Shown in pieces: positions 31,454 to 40,306 of a stretch of DNA of 47,480 nt; positions within the stretch are counted from its first letter, which is position 1, and the number at the start of each line of letters is the position of its first letter. Origin of the DNA: Sphingobacteriaceae bacterium (GTDB lineage: Bacteria > Bacteroidota > Bacteroidia > B-17B0 > Aurantibacillaceae). The position numbers were made by a program, and so were the translations under genes. The DNA is taken from the NCBI GenBank assembly GCA_023251775.1, contig JAHEYC010000018.1:1-47480 (forward strand), written 5' to 3'. The notes below the pieces were generated by a model. The model was not told the origin of the DNA, ran no database searches, and was given only the letters and a program-made list of their open reading frames with translations.

Positions 31454-33331
31454 ATGTTGACCATCGAGAACAATAAACTAAGTGACCTTGCTTTTTATTT
31501 TTTAGCAGTGATACTTGCTTTTTTTGTTGTGGCATTTCCTCCACACAATGTGTTCTCGTATGATGTATTTGGTTATTATATGTATTTGCCTTTAAAGTTC
31601 AAGTACCACGATCTTACCATTGAAAATTATCAGATCATCGAAGAAACGTTCAAAGCGTATTGGCCCAGTGAAACATTTTACCAAGGTGTAAAATGGGATA
31701 ATGGTAACTGGGTGATGCGGTATCCAATTGGTCTTTCCATCTTTTATGCCCCATTTTATTTTATTGCTGATATCATTGCTCCGCACACTGGTTATAAAGC
31801 CGATGGATTTTCTCGTCCTTATCAATTGAGCGTAATGTATGGATGTTTGCTTTATACCTTAGTTGGTTTGCATTATATTAAAAAGATCTTACTTAATTTT
31901 TTTAACGATGGGGTTTCTGCTTTTACACTTATTTGTCTTGGTTTAGGCACCAATTATTTTTTACATACGTCAGTTCACGGACAAGGTGCTATGTCGCACA
32001 ATATTTTATTTAGTTTATATGCTGTCATTATTTATCTAACTATTAAATGGCATCAAACCAATAGTGCAAAACATATTATTTTACTTGGTATTGCCATTGG
32101 ACTTGCAACACTTAGCAGAGCTTCCGAAATTCTGGCACTTTTAATACCGTTCTTTTATGGTATTACAAACCTTAAAGGTATAAAAGAAAAAATTTCATTG
32201 CTTTTAAAATACAAAATGCAGATGATACTTTTTGCAACTATTATTCTTGCCATTGGTTTTATTCAATTCGGTTATTGGAAATACGCCGCGGGTAAATTCA
32301 TAGTGAATCCATACGGTTCCAGTAATCCCGGCGAAGGTTTAGAATTAACTCAGCCACATATTTTAAATGTGCTTTTTAGTTTTAGAAAAGGATGGTTCCT
32401 TTATACTCCACTTATGCTATTTGCCATGTATGGCTTTTGGCTCATGTACAAAAAGAACAGAACACTTTTTTATGGCCTCTTTATTTATTTTATTGTCAAT
32501 CTTTATCTTGTTTCAAGCTGGTCGTGTTGGTGGTATGGAAGTTGTTTTGGAAATAGGGCTTTGATACCAAGCTACGCGGCCTTATGTATTCCTCTTGCGT
32601 TTGCGTTTGAACATATTCTTGCGCACCGACTTAAATTCCTTTTTATAAAACTTATTTTTGTTCTCATTGGATTTAATCTTTTTCAATCGTGGCAAATGAG
32701 TGAAGGTATTTTGGATACAACTAATATGTCGCGAGCGTATTATTTCTCTACTTTTTTTCAAACCAATCACCCTAACCAAGCGCAAACAGATCTTTTGTTA
32801 GTAGGGAAATTTAATAGCGGTATAGAAGTTTTTACAAAAAAAGATTCACGCACACATCAATTGGGATTTCAAAAAACCATTGACTTTGAAAAAGAGAAGA
32901 TCGATAAACGTTATTTATCGAATGTTTTGCATCATAGCGGTAAAACAAGTTTGATCCTAAGTAATAAGACCACTCCTTCCTGTTCTATTCAAGCTGTGTA
33001 CAATGAAGTAACTCAAAAGTCGTATACCTGGATAAAAGCAAGCGTGTGGGTATATTCATTTTATGCTGTAAAAAGTACCGATGCTGTTTTTGGAGTACAC
33101 ATGACGCATAAAGGTTATATTTTTAAACCAAGCGCTTACAAACTTGAATTTATTTCTATCAAACCAAAAGAGTGGACAAAATTAGAATACTATTACTTGG
33201 TGCCCGATGATCTGAGAAGTAAAAAAGATAAGATCTGTGCCTTCTTTGTAAATAAAGGGAATGATCCAATTATCATTGATGACCTAAGTATTGAATCGTA
33301 TGAACCTATTGTTGATCAATCGTATTTTTAG
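31454..33331 (+). CDS. Polytopic GT-C-like membrane protein with C-terminal beta domain
   Basis: This 625-residue protein has about ten to twelve hydrophobic segments in residues 10-430. A long first periplasmic loop holds FSYDVFGYYMYLPLKFKYHD and RYPIGLSIFYAPFYFIAD, as in GT-C fold glycosyltransferases that use polyprenyl-linked sugars (PMT/ArnT-like). The Asp in SYDVFGYY is in the position where the GT-C catalytic acid usually lies. The C-terminal part (about 445-625) is not hydrophobic and reads like a jelly-roll carbohydrate-binding sandwich (HHSGKTSLILSN, YTWIKASVWVY, EWTKLEYYYLVPDDL, PIIIDDLSIES). Glycan transfer at the envelope is likely; donor and acceptor are unknown. Its stop interlocks with that of the DUF58 gene. 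Confidence 0.72.
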   Translation: MLTIENNKLSDLAFYFLAVILAFFVVAFPPHNVFSYDVFGYYMYLPLKFKYHDLTIENYQIIEETFKAYWPSETFYQGVKWDNGNWVMRYPIGLSIFYAPFYFIADIIAPHTGYKADGFSRPYQLSVMYGCLLYTLVGLHYIKKILLNFFNDGVSAFTLICLGLGTNYFLHTSVHGQGAMSHNILFSLYAVIIYLTIKWHQTNSAKHIILLGIAIGLATLSRASEILALLIPFFYGITNLKGIKEKISLLLKYKMQMILFATIILAIGFIQFGYWKYAAGKFIVNPYGSSNPGEGLELTQPHILNVLFSFRKGWFLYTPLMLFAMYGFWLMYKKNRTLFYGLFIYFIVNLYLVSSWSCWWYGSCFGNRALIPSYAALCIPLAFAFEHILAHRLKFLFIKLIFVLIGFNLFQSWQMSEGILDTTNMSRAYYFSTFFQTNHPNQAQTDLLLVGKFNSGIEVFTKKDSRTHQLGFQKTIDFEKEKIDKRYLSNVLHHSGKTSLILSNKTTPSCSIQAVYNEVTQKSYTWIKASVWVYSFYAVKSTDAVFGVHMTHKGYIFKPSAYKLEFISIKPKEWTKLEYYYLVPDDLRSKKDKICAFFVNKGNDPIIIDDLSIESYEPIVDQSYF

Positions 33332-34677
33332 ATCAAACCACGCGTTTTAATTTCAAGATATTTATTTAACGCATTGATGGTGAGTTTTTCTGGCGTTGTA
33401 TATACACTTAAAATACCATACTGCTGAAGTTCCTTAGTGATCTGACGTTTTTCATAATCAAATTTTTGTGCAATGGTTTGTTCATAGATCTCAAATGTAG
33501 ATCGAGGTTTTGCAGCTAACAGATCTTTCAACTCTGTATTCTCAAAGAAAATAACAACCAAGACATGCTGCGTAGATATTTTCCGTAAGTATTTCATTTG
33601 TCGCCTTAGCGCATTTACAGTTTCAAAATTTGTGAAGAGCAAAAGCAAACTTCTCTGCGTTATTTTTTGTCGCACATGCGAGAAGAGTGTTTCGTAACTT
33701 GTTTCCAAAAAATTTGTCTTGGCATTATATAATGCTTCCTGAATTCGCAAAAGCTGATCGCCACTATTATCTGTTTTCACTTTAAAATCAATATGGTTTG
33801 AAAATCCGATCACACCCGGCTTATCTTGTTTTATCCAAGCTACATGATCAATAACCAAAGCAGCATTGATGGAGTAATCCAATAAACTTAATCCTTCAAA
33901 CGGCATTTTCATTACGCGACCCATATCAATAACGCAATACACATGCTGCGAACGCTCATCACGATAATGATTTACCATTAAAGCGCTTTTACGCGCTGTT
34001 GCTTTCCAATTTATCGTGCGTATATCATCGCCGGTAACATATTCCTTTATCTGTTCAAATTCGGTGCTATTCCCTACTCTTCTTATGCGTTTGATACCAA
34101 TATCCGTTAAACGATTGCTGATGGCCAATAATTCGAATTGACGAAGTCTGATGAACGAAGGATAACAAGCCATCATAAAAGGATCTTCAATTTTTACATG
34201 ACGTTCAATAAAACATAATTTGCTTCGCACAAATAAATTGATCTTCCCAAAATGATATTCGCCCCGTTCAGTTGGTTTAAGATCATAATTAAAATGACGT
34301 TCCTGCAGGGAGTTGAGATCTGTGCTAATTTTAAAATTTCGTATCTGCACTTGAAAAGGCAATTCATCAATGATGTCTATACTTATTTTGAACGCATAAA
34401 AACTTTGTACATGAAGCGTTAATGTATTCACATCTCCATTACTTAAACGTTTATATTTCGGAACACGCCAAGCATTTACAGGTTGTTTATGGCGCATTAA
34501 AAATAAAGCATCAGCTATAAAGGCTAATAGCATTAACCACAACGCCGATAAAGCAGGAATATACAGCACCGAAAAATTAAACGCCAAAATAAAAACAAGG
34601 ATCAATATAAAAATGACCCAATACAAACGTTTTGTTGGCCTTACTTGTTTAATTATATTCCAGATCTTTTTGAACAC
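33328..34677 (-). CDS. DUF58 domain-containing protein (VWA-like), last gene of the MoxR operon
   Basis: This 449-residue protein has two N-terminal membrane segments (about 19-37 and 40-62), a beta-rich region, the DUF58 signature EFEQIKEYVTGDDIRTINWKATARKSALMVN in outline (about 207-236), and a von Willebrand A-like C-terminal part. The MIDAS motif, normally DxSxS, reads DMGRVM (251-256), so metal binding at that site is doubtful. DUF58 proteins accompany MoxR AAA+ ATPases, which are thought to act as chaperones for VWA-domain partners. The ATG shares a single base with the MoxR stop. The 3' end interlocks with the convergent GT-C gene. Confidence 0.9.
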   Translation of the reverse strand: MFKKIWNIIKQVRPTKRLYWVIFILILVFILAFNFSVLYIPALSALWLMLLAFIADALFLMRHKQPVNAWRVPKYKRLSNGDVNTLTLHVQSFYAFKISIDIIDELPFQVQIRNFKISTDLNSLQERHFNYDLKPTERGEYHFGKINLFVRSKLCFIERHVKIEDPFMMACYPSFIRLRQFELLAISNRLTDIGIKRIRRVGNSTEFEQIKEYVTGDDIRTINWKATARKSALMVNHYRDERSQHVYCVIDMGRVMKMPFEGLSLLDYSINAALVIDHVAWIKQDKPGVIGFSNHIDFKVKTDNSGDQLLRIQEALYNAKTNFLETSYETLFSHVRQKITQRSLLLLFTNFETVNALRRQMKYLRKISTQHVLVVIFFENTELKDLLAAKPRSTFEIYEQTIAQKFDYEKRQITKELQQYGILSVYTTPEKLTINALNKYLEIKTRGLI

Positions 34678-35651
34678 TACCTTGGTACTTCTATCTTATC
34701 AATTAATTGTTGAATAACGGTATCCACTTGGATTCCTTCCATTTCTTTTTCCGGTGTTAATGCTACACGATGTCTTAACACAGGCGTTGTTACATATTTA
34801 ATATCATCAGGTGTAACAAAGTCCCTATTTTGAATAGCTGCTGTTGCTTTTGCTGCATTTAAAATAGCAATGGAAGCTCTTGGTGAAGCACCCAAGTACA
34901 AACTTGGATTTTTTCGAGTTGAAGCTACCAACTGAATGATATATTTTATCAAATTTTCTTCAACAACCACTTTTTGCACCAACGCTTTTAATTTGATGAT
35001 CCCTTCTTTGCTTAAGAAACTTTTTACTTTAGTAAAGTCTATCACATGCGAATTTGCCTGCATATTAGAAAGCATTTCCGTTTCGTCTTCCATAGCAGGA
35101 TAACCAACAGCAATTTTAAAAATGAATCTGTCCAATTGTGCTTCAGGCAAACGGTAGGTTCCTTCTTGTTCAATTGGATTTTGCGTTGCTAACACGATAA
35201 ATGGAAGTTCTAATTTATGCGTTGTACCATCTACAGTGATCTGTCTTTCTTCCATTGCCTCAAATAATGCGGCTTGCGTTTTTGCAGGCGAGCGATTGAT
35301 CTCATCGGCCAAAACTATATTGGCAAACAAAGGACCACGTTTAAATTCAAAATCGTGACTCTTGCTATTGAAAATGGATGTTCCGATAATATCACTTGGC
35401 ATTAGATCGGGCGTAAATTGTATGCGCTTGAAACTTGCTTCAATGGTTTTAGCAAGAAGTTTTGCCGTTAATGTTTTTGCAACCCCGGGCACACCTTCAA
35501 TTAATACATGTCCATCGGCTAATATAGCCACCAGCAAAAGATCCAGAAGCTGTGGTTGCCCCTTGATGTATTTGCCTATCTCGGTTTTTACTTCGGCAAT
35601 ATGCGTTGCCAATTCTGTCAGGTCTACCCTGTTCTCAAATTTATTTTCCAT
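34677..35651 (-). CDS. MoxR family AAA+ ATPase
   Basis: This 324-residue AAA+ protein shows Walker A GVPGVAKT (about 53-60), Walker B IVLADEIN (about 111-118), the sensor region FIVLATQNPIEQEGTYRLPEAQLDRF and the lid helices with LGASPRASIAI. MoxR ATPases are chaperone-like and remodel VWA-containing partners, here most simply the DUF58 protein encoded directly downstream. It sits in a six-gene minus-strand operon with DUF4350, DUF4129, a membrane protein and a SpoIIM-like protein; the surrounding genes are mostly membrane proteins, so the complex should work at the inner membrane. ATG start; there is a 4-bp gap from DUF4350. Confidence 0.95.
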   Translation of the reverse strand: MENKFENRVDLTELATHIAEVKTEIGKYIKGQPQLLDLLLVAILADGHVLIEGVPGVAKTLTAKLLAKTIEASFKRIQFTPDLMPSDIIGTSIFNSKSHDFEFKRGPLFANIVLADEINRSPAKTQAALFEAMEERQITVDGTTHKLELPFIVLATQNPIEQEGTYRLPEAQLDRFIFKIAVGYPAMEDETEMLSNMQANSHVIDFTKVKSFLSKEGIIKLKALVQKVVVEENLIKYIIQLVASTRKNPSLYLGASPRASIAILNAAKATAAIQNRDFVTPDDIKYVTTPVLRHRVALTPEKEMEGIQVDTVIQQLIDKIEVPR

Positions 35652-35655
35652 AGTT

Positions 35656-36855
35656 TTATCTTAAGCTTTTGTTATTAAAGTTTGTAATTTGTCGGTTCAG
35701 TTCTATAAGGTCATATTCGGATGCTGTTTCTAATTTTCGTAAACGTTCGCAATACATGAACAATTGTCGTATTAGTTTTGGATCATAACCACTCAATTCG
35801 CTGATAGTTTCAACAAACAGATCGCTTATCTCTGTTGTTGGTACATTAAAACGTTTTCGTATGGTCTCGTAAAAATATTTCACGCGCTCATCTGCAATGT
35901 ATTTGTGATTATCGCTATTAAAGTACACATGACTCACCACATTCACAAACTCCAAGGTAGTATTTGTTACAGGTTCTACAATAGGAATTGCTCGCTGACG
36001 TCGCCTTCCGTCTGAGATCATATAAATGATCAGCGACACCAACATTAAAAGATAAGCCGCATAAAGTGCATCACTATCCAATATCAATTTCAAAAAAGAA
36101 CCGGATTGTACATTATAGGTTTTATAATATTCGTCCCAAATTATTCCGTTAGTATTTTGTGTAGCATACGAAAGTACCGAATAGGCATAAGTTCTTTTGC
36201 TATCGTTCACTATAAAATAATTAGTGAATACATCGGGCATACTCATTAAGATCAATTTCCCATTGCCTATTGTTGTTTGGATCATCACTGCATCTGTATC
36301 TTGATTTACCGAACAGGAAGAGAATTTAGCGGAATCATAATTTCTAAAATATGAATCACGACATAAGTTAGGGTATTGAAAAACTTTACCATTATTCTTT
36401 GCTTGCATTTTTACTTTTACCCCGGGTTTTTTCTTTAAACTATCCAGGTTCTCAAAAAAATGGTACGACAAAGGAACAGTGCTGATATGAAATGTATCTA
36501 GTCCCCTAAAATCTTCGGCAGCAATGAACACCGTATTCCCTTGCTTCATGAACTTGAATAAGGTTAAAAGATCGGTCTTACTTAAGTTGACATCGTTATT
36601 AATAAGGATCAAGCATTTGTTTTGTCCGCTGCTTGTATCGCGTAAATTATAGAGTGTATTTTTATTCACAACCACTTGTTTACTATAAGCAGGTTTCAAT
36701 AATTGAAAAATAGCATTGGCCCCAAAAGGTGTTTTATCCTTAGAAGCGAATGTTCGCTCCCAGTTCGTAGGCTTAGGCAATAGGTATTGAATTGACACCA
36801 CCAAAATGAACATGCCAATGAATATCCAGATATATTTATTGTTCCCTTTGAACAT
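35656..36855 (-). CDS. DUF4350 domain-containing membrane protein
   Basis: This 399-residue protein has an N-terminal membrane segment (about 8-25), a periplasmic domain (about 30-255) of the DUF4350 type (RTFASKDKTPFGANAIFQLLKP, then NTVFIAAEDFRG, and GNGKLILMSMPDVFTNYFI), a second membrane segment (about 263-280), and a cytoplasmic helical tail (about 285-399) ending RQITNFNNKSLR. The periplasmic part resembles the GldG/ABC auxiliary fold, which places a ThuA/GATase-like sandwich outside the membrane. It is translated with a 20-bp overlap with the DUF4129 gene upstream and 4 bp before moxR, so it should belong to the same membrane complex. Confidence 0.85.
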   Translation of the reverse strand: MFKGNNKYIWIFIGMFILVVSIQYLLPKPTNWERTFASKDKTPFGANAIFQLLKPAYSKQVVVNKNTLYNLRDTSSGQNKCLILINNDVNLSKTDLLTLFKFMKQGNTVFIAAEDFRGLDTFHISTVPLSYHFFENLDSLKKKPGVKVKMQAKNNGKVFQYPNLCRDSYFRNYDSAKFSSCSVNQDTDAVMIQTTIGNGKLILMSMPDVFTNYFIVNDSKRTYAYSVLSYATQNTNGIIWDEYYKTYNVQSGSFLKLILDSDALYAAYLLMLVSLIIYMISDGRRRQRAIPIVEPVTNTTLEFVNVVSHVYFNSDNHKYIADERVKYFYETIRKRFNVPTTEISDLFVETISELSGYDPKLIRQLFMYCERLRKLETASEYDLIELNRQITNFNNKSLR

Positions 36856-37558
36856 TTAAATGTGTTTCAAATACTGTGAATTCTTTTTTCAGATCCGTAT
36901 ATTTTGCTTGATCAACGGTGAATTTTCCATACCATACATGATCATAAATACGGCTCACTGCTATAAACTCTTTTAAAAAACTCGATCCCTTAAGATCGTA
37001 TTGATAATCAATGTTTGTTTTGGAAGGCTGAAATACTAAATGTCCGCCCTTTTCTAAAAGGAACAAACACTTCAAATAATTCCAACGAATAGCGGTCCTA
37101 TGATCTTCGTTCTTCAATGCATCCTCTATCATTTTGTCGAAATTAATACTGCTAAGATCATCGGCGATCTCGCTAAAATTAAATGTAGTGAGTTTACTTT
37201 CGGGTCGCACCAATCTACTCAGGTCGCTTCGCCACAATAACCAAATAACTAGTACTACACAAAAAATGATAACGGCCCAAATAACTAATGTACGTGTGAA
37301 GTTTATATTCTCGTTATTATTGTTTCCGAATAAAAGTTCTGACAACCACTCCAAAAAACGTTCCAACAAACCGGGTTCGTACTTTACATCTTGATCATAT
37401 TTCATTTTTGGATCTGAGAATACTTTCTTTTCGAGTAAACTATCCGGTCTTACTAGTTTGAATTCGCTCGAATCTACCAAAGCAATTGCTGTTGTATCAG
37501 AAGCCTTGTAACTGAAACTATTCAGCAGAATTAGAAAGTATAAAAGAAAATGTTTCAG
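36836..37558 (-). CDS. DUF4129 domain-containing membrane protein, non-canonical start
   Basis: The protein has a single membrane segment in the middle (WAVIIFCVVLVIWLLW), preceded by a LLERFLEWLSELLF helix and followed by the DUF4129 domain (MIEDALKNEDHRTAIRWNYLKCLFLLEKGG). The first canonical start in frame is TTG at 37480 (214 residues). However, the frame stays open upstream and encodes a clear export signal (LKHFLLYFLILLNSFSY) that is lost with that start. No ATG, GTG or TTG reaches it before an in-frame stop; CTG at 37558 is the best candidate (240 residues), 17 bp after the upstream gene. It overlaps DUF4350 by 20 bp. Confidence 0.78.
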   Translation of the reverse strand: MKHFLLYFLILLNSFSYKASDTTAIALVDSSEFKLVRPDSLLEKKVFSDPKMKYDQDVKYEPGLLERFLEWLSELLFGNNNNENINFTRTLVIWAVIIFCVVLVIWLLWRSDLSRLVRPESKLTTFNFSEIADDLSSINFDKMIEDALKNEDHRTAIRWNYLKCLFLLEKGGHLVFQPSKTNIDYQYDLKGSSFLKEFIAVSRIYDHVWYGKFTVDQAKYTDLKKEFTVFETHLNVQREQ

Positions 37559-37575
37559 GAGCGCTTGATTAGAAT

Positions 37576-38535
37576 TTAAATACTTTCGATTTTTTCAAGG
37601 ATGGAAAGTCCTTCTCTTTTTTCTTCCAAACTGGCGCATTGTAAATTCATCATAATAAAATAAATTGCATACACGCACGCAATAAGTAAACCGCTTATCG
37701 AAAACAACACGATCACATAAATTGGAACATCAAATCCCGCCTGAGAATTCTGCAGATCGCCAAGATTATTCCCCATTCGTGTAAAAAATGAAATAATAAA
37801 TACAATATACGAAGGTAAAAATGCAATAAAACTTAAGATATAAGTGATCAAACCACCAAGAAAGGAAAGCGACCATGTTATCCAAAAATTCCCTTTAAAA
37901 TTTCTGAACACTTTTCCAATGGCCTCAAACGCGTTTATATGATGCCTTTGTGACGTGAATAAAATAGCAGTATAAAGATACATCATGATGGGCATAACAA
38001 TGAGCAGGAAAAAAATATACATCAGAATAAATAATAAAATTCCCAGCACGGCGCTTATTTTAATAAGCAAAGCCATTAAACCGATCACTAAACCAAACAC
38101 CAGAATTAATACCAAACTAAGAACGACCAATACCACAATAGTTCCTATTCCTCTTAAGAACTGAGGAAAAAAGTTCTTTAAAATGTCTTTTATCTGTGGT
38201 TTTTCATTTTCAGGTAAACTATCGTTCAACTGCATGTGCTCATTCAAAACCGTTATATAAGCTGCATAACCCAATAATGACAAAAGCATCATCAAGATCA
38301 TTGTTCCTGCCATGGAAGCATAAAAACCCATGATATTAGTTGCAGCCGATGATATGTTCGCAAACATATTCTTGAGCATGAACGTGCTCAGCACCATTGC
38401 CAACAAAAAAAATGGCGATACCAATAATAAAATTGAACCAAACAGCGACTTGAAGTTTTGTCGCATATAACTTATGGTATCTCCAAACACCTCGCCAAAA
38501 TCCCTTGCTTTTCTTACATATACTTTTGCTCTCAT
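37576..38535 (-). CDS. Polytopic membrane protein of the MoxR operon
   Basis: This 319-residue protein begins with an amphipathic RKARDFGEVFGDTISYMRQNFKSLFG segment followed by about six hydrophobic segments. The start resembles proteins annotated as glycerophosphoryl diester phosphodiesterase membrane domain or DUF4013-like, which are often found beside SpoIIM and MoxR genes. No catalytic residues are visible; a structural or scaffold role is an inference. The ATG overlaps the SpoIIM-like stop by 4 bp (ATGA type), and its own stop lies 17 bp before the probable start of DUF4129. It is the second gene in the operon. Confidence 0.78.
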   Translation of the reverse strand: MRAKVYVRKARDFGEVFGDTISYMRQNFKSLFGSILLLVSPFFLLAMVLSTFMLKNMFANISSAATNIMGFYASMAGTMILMMLLSLLGYAAYITVLNEHMQLNDSLPENEKPQIKDILKNFFPQFLRGIGTIVVLVVLSLVLILVFGLVIGLMALLIKISAVLGILLFILMYIFFLLIVMPIMMYLYTAILFTSQRHHINAFEAIGKVFRNFKGNFWITWSLSFLGGLITYILSFIAFLPSYIVFIISFFTRMGNNLGDLQNSQAGFDVPIYVIVLFSISGLLIACVYAIYFIMMNLQCASLEEKREGLSILEKIESI

Positions 38536-39491
38536 AATTGAAACTTACGTTTATAATAAAATGGTAAAACAATAAAATAGAAAATAATAAAAGCGAATGA
38601 AAGACCAATGATACTTAGCGATAAAGCAATATGCATTTCGGTATAACGCGTTACAAAACTTTCGAGAAAACCTGCCATGATAAATATGGGAATGAGTCCG
38701 ATGATGATCTTGAGTCCGTGCTTTACCGCTGTTTTAAAAGATTCCAAACGCGTGTGCGTTCCCGGAAAAATAAAACTATTTCCCAATACAATTCCTGCAC
38801 AACCCGCAAGTATGATCGCCGATATTTCAAAAGCACCGTGGATCCAAACTACTTTTAGTGCTTTATCTAAAATATTGTATTGAAAGAATAAGGTAAAAAA
38901 ACATCCAAGCATGATGCCATTGTTCACCAACATAAATCCTGTTCCAAAAGCAGTGAGCAAACCTAAAACATATGCGTAAAATGAAACTTTGATATTATTA
39001 AGCGTGATCCAAATGAACATCAGGAATTGATTCTCCTCCCCATAAATACCAAGGGCATTTCCGTTCTTTATGCGTTCAATGGTACTGTCCACATAATGAT
39101 CGCCCAAGATCAAACGCACAAAACTATCATCATACATTTGCGATGCAACGCCTAATACAACAGCTAAACCAAAAATAAGAAAGGCGTAAAATAATTGCTT
39201 GTAATATTTTGAAAAGAACATGGGCAATTCGTACACATAAAAACTCAGAAAACGATTTCCGCTTTCTTTACGATTTTTATAAACTAATTGATGAACTTTT
39301 GACGCCAGATTATTTACATAAGCCTGCGTACGTGTTTGCGGATAATTGGTATTGGAATACGAAAGATCGTCGGTTAATTCAACGAACATATTGGTGAGTT
39401 GAGAAGGATCTATTTTTTCCTTATCATTCAGTTTCTTTTCATAGTCTGTCCACTTTTTTTCATTCTGCTTCAAAAATGTGATCTCTTTCAT
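38532..39491 (-). CDS. Stage II sporulation protein M-like (SpoIIM/DUF95) membrane protein
   Basis: This 319-residue protein starts with a soluble helical region (about 1-95; FLKQNEKKWTDYEKKL and an RTQAYVNNLASKVHQLVYKNR segment), then about six hydrophobic segments. The motif HGAFEISAIILAGCAGIVLG, in outline the SpoIIM/DUF95 hallmark (HGxxE), is clear near residue 220. In sporeformers SpoIIM is part of the engulfment complex. This lineage does not sporulate, and SpoIIM-like genes in Bacteroidota travel with RDD and MoxR/DUF58 genes, as here. It is the first gene of the minus-strand operon, divergent from the RDD gene with 56 bp between the starts. Confidence 0.9.
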   Translation of the reverse strand: MKEITFLKQNEKKWTDYEKKLNDKEKIDPSQLTNMFVELTDDLSYSNTNYPQTRTQAYVNNLASKVHQLVYKNRKESGNRFLSFYVYELPMFFSKYYKQLFYAFLIFGLAVVLGVASQMYDDSFVRLILGDHYVDSTIERIKNGNALGIYGEENQFLMFIWITLNNIKVSFYAYVLGLLTAFGTGFMLVNNGIMLGCFFTLFFQYNILDKALKVVWIHGAFEISAIILAGCAGIVLGNSFIFPGTHTRLESFKTAVKHGLKIIIGLIPIFIMAGFLESFVTRYTEMHIALSLSIIGLSFAFIIFYFIVLPFYYKRKFQL

Positions 39492-39547
39492 ACCTGCTTA
39501 AGTGAATATAAATATATATATTTATACAATAAATTCAAACCTCGGGC

Positions 39548-40306
39548 TTGGATCAAATTCAAATAAATACCACCCAAAATGTAGCGCTTGGTTACGAGCC
39601 CGCAGGCGTTGGCTATCGCATACTGGCGGGACTTCTAGACCAGGTGTTTGTTGTTGTTTATGTTATTTTGGTGTATTGGTTCTTTTACAGTTTTGTGTTT
39701 AGTTATGATATTTATACGGGAAATAATCATTCCGATAGTTATAATGCGATAATGGCGGGTATCATGATCTTATTGCTTGTTCCTGCAGGATTATATCATT
39801 TGCTTTGCGAAACATTTTTGAACGGACAAAGTTTTGGGAAAAAGATCGTTGCCATTAAAGTTGTGAAGATAGATGGAACACAACCCAGTTTTGGATCTTA
39901 CCTTATACGATCGATGTTGCGATTATTTGATGTATCGCTTATTTCTCCTGCCATTGCAATTGTGTGCATTGCTGCCACCGAAAAAAGTCAGCGCTTGGGA
40001 GATATTGCCGCAGGGACTACGGTGATAAAATTGAATACTAATCTTTCTATCAGAGATACTATCTTGTACCAACAACGACCCGAATATAAAATTGTTTACG
40101 AACAAGTGGCTTTGCTAAATGATAGAGAAGCCAATCTTATTAAAGAAGTGATAGAATTTTGTGAGAAACAAGATCAACCACAACATTTAAAACAACTCAG
40201 CGATAAAATAAAAACAAAATTGGTCATTGAGAATTCAAAACAAAATGATCTGGAATTTCTTCATACTATTTTGAATGATTACAGTCATTACCGATTTGAG
40301 AATTAG
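39548..40306 (+). CDS. RDD family membrane protein
   Basis: This 252-residue protein has an RDD domain in residues 10-160 (AGVGYRILAGLLDQ at the start, FLNGQSFGKKIVAIKVV and the LGDIAAGTTVI end) with three or four membrane segments, and a cytoplasmic helical tail (about 165-252). RDD proteins have been linked to ion/Na+ transport in some bacteria, but the partner function here is not known. The start is TTG at 39548; an in-frame TAA 18 bp upstream rules out a longer form with an ATG. It is divergent from the SpoIIM-like gene, an arrangement that keeps the SpoIIM/RDD pair adjacent as in many Bacteroidota. Confidence 0.88.
   Translation: MDQIQINTTQNVALGYEPAGVGYRILAGLLDQVFVVVYVILVYWFFYSFVFSYDIYTGNNHSDSYNAIMAGIMILLLVPAGLYHLLCETFLNGQSFGKKIVAIKVVKIDGTQPSFGSYLIRSMLRLFDVSLISPAIAIVCIAATEKSQRLGDIAAGTTVIKLNTNLSIRDTILYQQRPEYKIVYEQVALLNDREANLIKEVIEFCEKQDQPQHLKQLSDKIKTKLVIENSKQNDLEFLHTILNDYSHYRFEN

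Noticed and set aside
38532-39491. SpoIIM-like gene as a sign of sporulation
   Set aside because: SpoIIM-like proteins are widespread with RDD/MoxR genes in non-sporeformers, and nothing else here points to sporulation.
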